A model generated the notes under the pieces. It saw only the letters and a list, made by a program, of their open reading frames with translations, ran no database searches and was not told where the DNA came from. A stretch of 40,041 nt of DNA from a virus, in IMG/VR virus record IMGVR_UViG_3300021559_000019, positions 1 to 40,041 of that record, one strand, 5' to 3'. The position numbers and the translations under genes are program-made. Below, piece after piece: positions 39,241 to 40,041 of this stretch (position 1 is the stretch's first letter; every line of letters begins with the position of its first letter).

Positions 39241-39448
39241 TCGCCCGTGGCTTCACAACTCCATGAAAACAAACCCTTAACGGGCACTTCATCACGAAAT
39301 TAAGATCATCCGAGCCCGCGTCCCGAGGGTACGAGACAAATCTGAAGTTATGGACCGGGCAGGTTTCTGACGACTGTTTGACCGGAAGTGTTTCCGGCAC
39401 GATTTCACAACCTAACGCGGATGCTAGCTGTTCCATTGTTTCGGACAT
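39233..39448 (-). CDS. Small putative zinc-binding protein
   Basis: 71 aa. Contains ETCPVHNFRF and MKCPLRVCFH, i.e. CPVH...CPLxxC, a possible single zinc site. ATG 39448 directly follows the upstream stop. Overlaps the polymerase start by 8 nt. Function unknown; short Cys/His proteins recur throughout this operon. Confidence 0.6.
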   Translation of the reverse strand: MSETMEQLASALGCEIVPETLPVKQSSETCPVHNFRFVSYPRDAGSDDLNFVMKCPLRVCFHGVVKPRAND

Positions 39449-39679
39449 TTACTTTTCACCTTTCTCTTTTGGAGTTAGAGGCTTAACGAACTTCTCGTTG
39501 CATCGGTCGCCGTTAACAAATAGATAACCAAACGGAGTGGATTTGCATTCCGGCCACAAGAAGTACGAAACAATTCGTTGATACTGTTCTGCTTTGCGCT
39601 GTTTCTTGTAGTACGGGCAGGATATGCGAACTACTTCACCTGCTTTGAATTTGGGTGTCTTAGATTTCAGGGTTGGCAT
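39449..39679 (-). CDS. Small basic protein with two Cys
   Basis: 76 aa from ATG 39679 with GGAGGAG immediately upstream; the 119-codon frame from 39808 runs through the gene upstream and is rejected. MPTLKSKTPKFKAGEVVRIS is an SH3-like beginning ('GEVVRI'), followed by CPYYKKQRKAEQYQR and CNEKFVKPLTPKEKGEK. Possibly a nucleic-acid-binding beta barrel. Overlaps the upstream stop by 13 nt. Confidence 0.6.
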   Translation of the reverse strand: MPTLKSKTPKFKAGEVVRISCPYYKKQRKAEQYQRIVSYFLWPECKSTPFGYLFVNGDRCNEKFVKPLTPKEKGEK

Positions 39680-39867
39680 TTCTCCTCCTTCACAATTTCG
39701 ATCAGATACCTTCGGGCTTCCGAACATCGATGCCTTGAGCACATAACGAGCGGAGGTACGGAAAACGAACTGCCCGAAGCCCGTACCAGCTTCCCAGATC
39801 GCCCGCAAGCAAGCCTCTGTCTAGACTCACGCTTACGGACAAGACATTGACAGAGGTTACGGGCCAT
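39667..39867 (-). CDS. Small Cys/Arg-rich putative zinc protein
   Basis: 66 aa. ATG 39867 overlaps the upstream TAA as TAATG; an in-frame ATG 39909 lies within the repeat gene upstream. Cys pattern CQC, ACGRSGKL, MCSRHRCSEARR suggests a CxC...C...CxxH/C zinc site in a very basic protein. Probably nucleic-acid-binding; unproven. Confidence 0.58.
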   Translation of the reverse strand: MARNLCQCLVRKRESRQRLACGRSGKLVRASGSSFSVPPLVMCSRHRCSEARRYLIEIVKEEKCQP

Positions 39868-40041
39868 TACTCGATTTCCAAGTAATACTTGAGCCTTTCT
39901 ACCTGCCATTTTCTTTCGGCGTAGGCGGCGGCGTAGACGGCGTTGGCGGCGGCGGCGTAGGCGGCGTAGGCGGCGGCGTCGGCCGCGGTGGCGTCGTTGG
40001 CGGCGGCGTCTGCGGCCTCATGGGCTGCGTCGGCGTCCGCG
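39867..40041 (-). CDS. Ala/Asp/Tyr-repeat protein, cut by window edge
   Basis: 58 visible residues, open at the window edge. The visible part is Ala-rich with a period of about 3-4 residues (AADAAAYAAYAAAANAVYAA style), then ERKWQVERLKYYLEIE and TAA. This combination, Ala/Asp/Tyr repeats followed by (E)RxWQxERLxxYL, is seen in phage and bacterial proteins of unknown function, predicted to be a long helix. The DNA is a GC-rich imperfect repeat, so it may vary in length between relatives. Confidence 0.65.
   Translation of the reverse strand, partial: ADADAAHEAADAAANDATAADAAAYAAYAAAANAVYAAAYAERKWQVERLKYYLEIE
39918..40041. repeat. GC-rich imperfect short repeat
   Basis: Plus-strand units of GGCGGC, GGCGTAGGC and GGCGTCG recur to the window end, encoding the Ala-repeat protein on the minus strand. 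Base composition is far more GC-rich than the rest of the window. Confidence 0.75.

Noticed and set aside
39918-40041. CRISPR-like direct repeats
   Set aside because: Units are short, GC-rich and contiguous without spacers; they encode an alanine repeat in one open frame.
1-40041. tRNA genes, rRNA, integrase or attachment sites
   Set aside because: No cloverleaf-like TPsiC segment, integrase motif or long flanking direct repeat was seen; lysogeny cannot be judged from this window.

Overview
The window is a 40 kb piece of a tailed-phage genome (or prophage/viral contig) with two opposed gene blocks. Bases 1-16,569 hold virion genes on the plus strand. Bases 16,566-40,041 hold an almost gap-free early block on the minus strand, with replication, recombination, nucleotide-pool, nuclease and small accessory genes. 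No rRNA, tRNA, CRISPR array or insertion sequence is visible. The host is not shown directly. Three things together point weakly to Acidobacteriota or another PEP-CTERM/exosortase bacterium: a PEP-CTERM surface protein (34,865-35,440), a large signal-peptide-bearing RHS/YD-repeat protein (9,401-14,170), and a secreted protein with an N-terminal LPDAPEP stretch (33,414-33,791). This is inference.

Virion block: two structural proteins (the first cut by the window edge), a GNAT-like protein, a protein with a C-terminal Hint domain, two large Ala/Gly/Gln-rich proteins of 747 and 700 aa (ejection/internal-virion-like), a small protein, a SleB-like cell-wall hydrolase, the RHS protein, a tail-fibre-like protein and a small hydrophobic protein. 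Between these plus-strand genes sit short minus-strand cassettes (2,765-3,331; 5,553-5,833; 8,564-9,400; 14,150-15,217) encoding zinc-finger or HNH homing-endonuclease-like proteins.

Early block, in transcription order from 40,041 down: an Ala/Tyr-repeat protein, zinc-binding small proteins, a PolA-family DNA polymerase, a Rad52-fold-like annealing protein, a PEP-CTERM protein and other exported proteins, SSB, a YkgJ-like Cys cluster protein, two membrane miniproteins, two PD-(D/E)XK nucleases, a DUF1376-like replication protein, an HNH enzyme inside a run of miniproteins, a primase-helicase, an Acb2-like cyclic-oligonucleotide sponge, another HNH protein, FmdB-like and HAD proteins, small membrane proteins, a cysteine-less endonuclease VII homologue, an A1-like metallophosphoesterase, RecA, and a dNTP-hydrolase/deoxyribosyltransferase cluster. 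Neighbouring genes mostly overlap as ATGA, GTGA, TAATG or TGATG, so translation is probably coupled.

The most unusual signal is a 15-bp palindrome, consensus TTGTCAAnTTGACAA, present ten times. In eight places (plus one half-site) its TTGACA half is a -35 box followed by a 17-bp (once 16-bp) spacer and a -10 hexamer, always firing on the minus strand. In five places a start codon lies exactly at bases 9-11 of the 15-mer. Four minus-strand cassette genes start 6-7 nt after the -10 box and look leaderless. This looks like a phage-wide operator/promoter system to which the homing-type cassettes are wired. Eight very short genes (26-57 codons) were also found by reading the gaps between longer genes.
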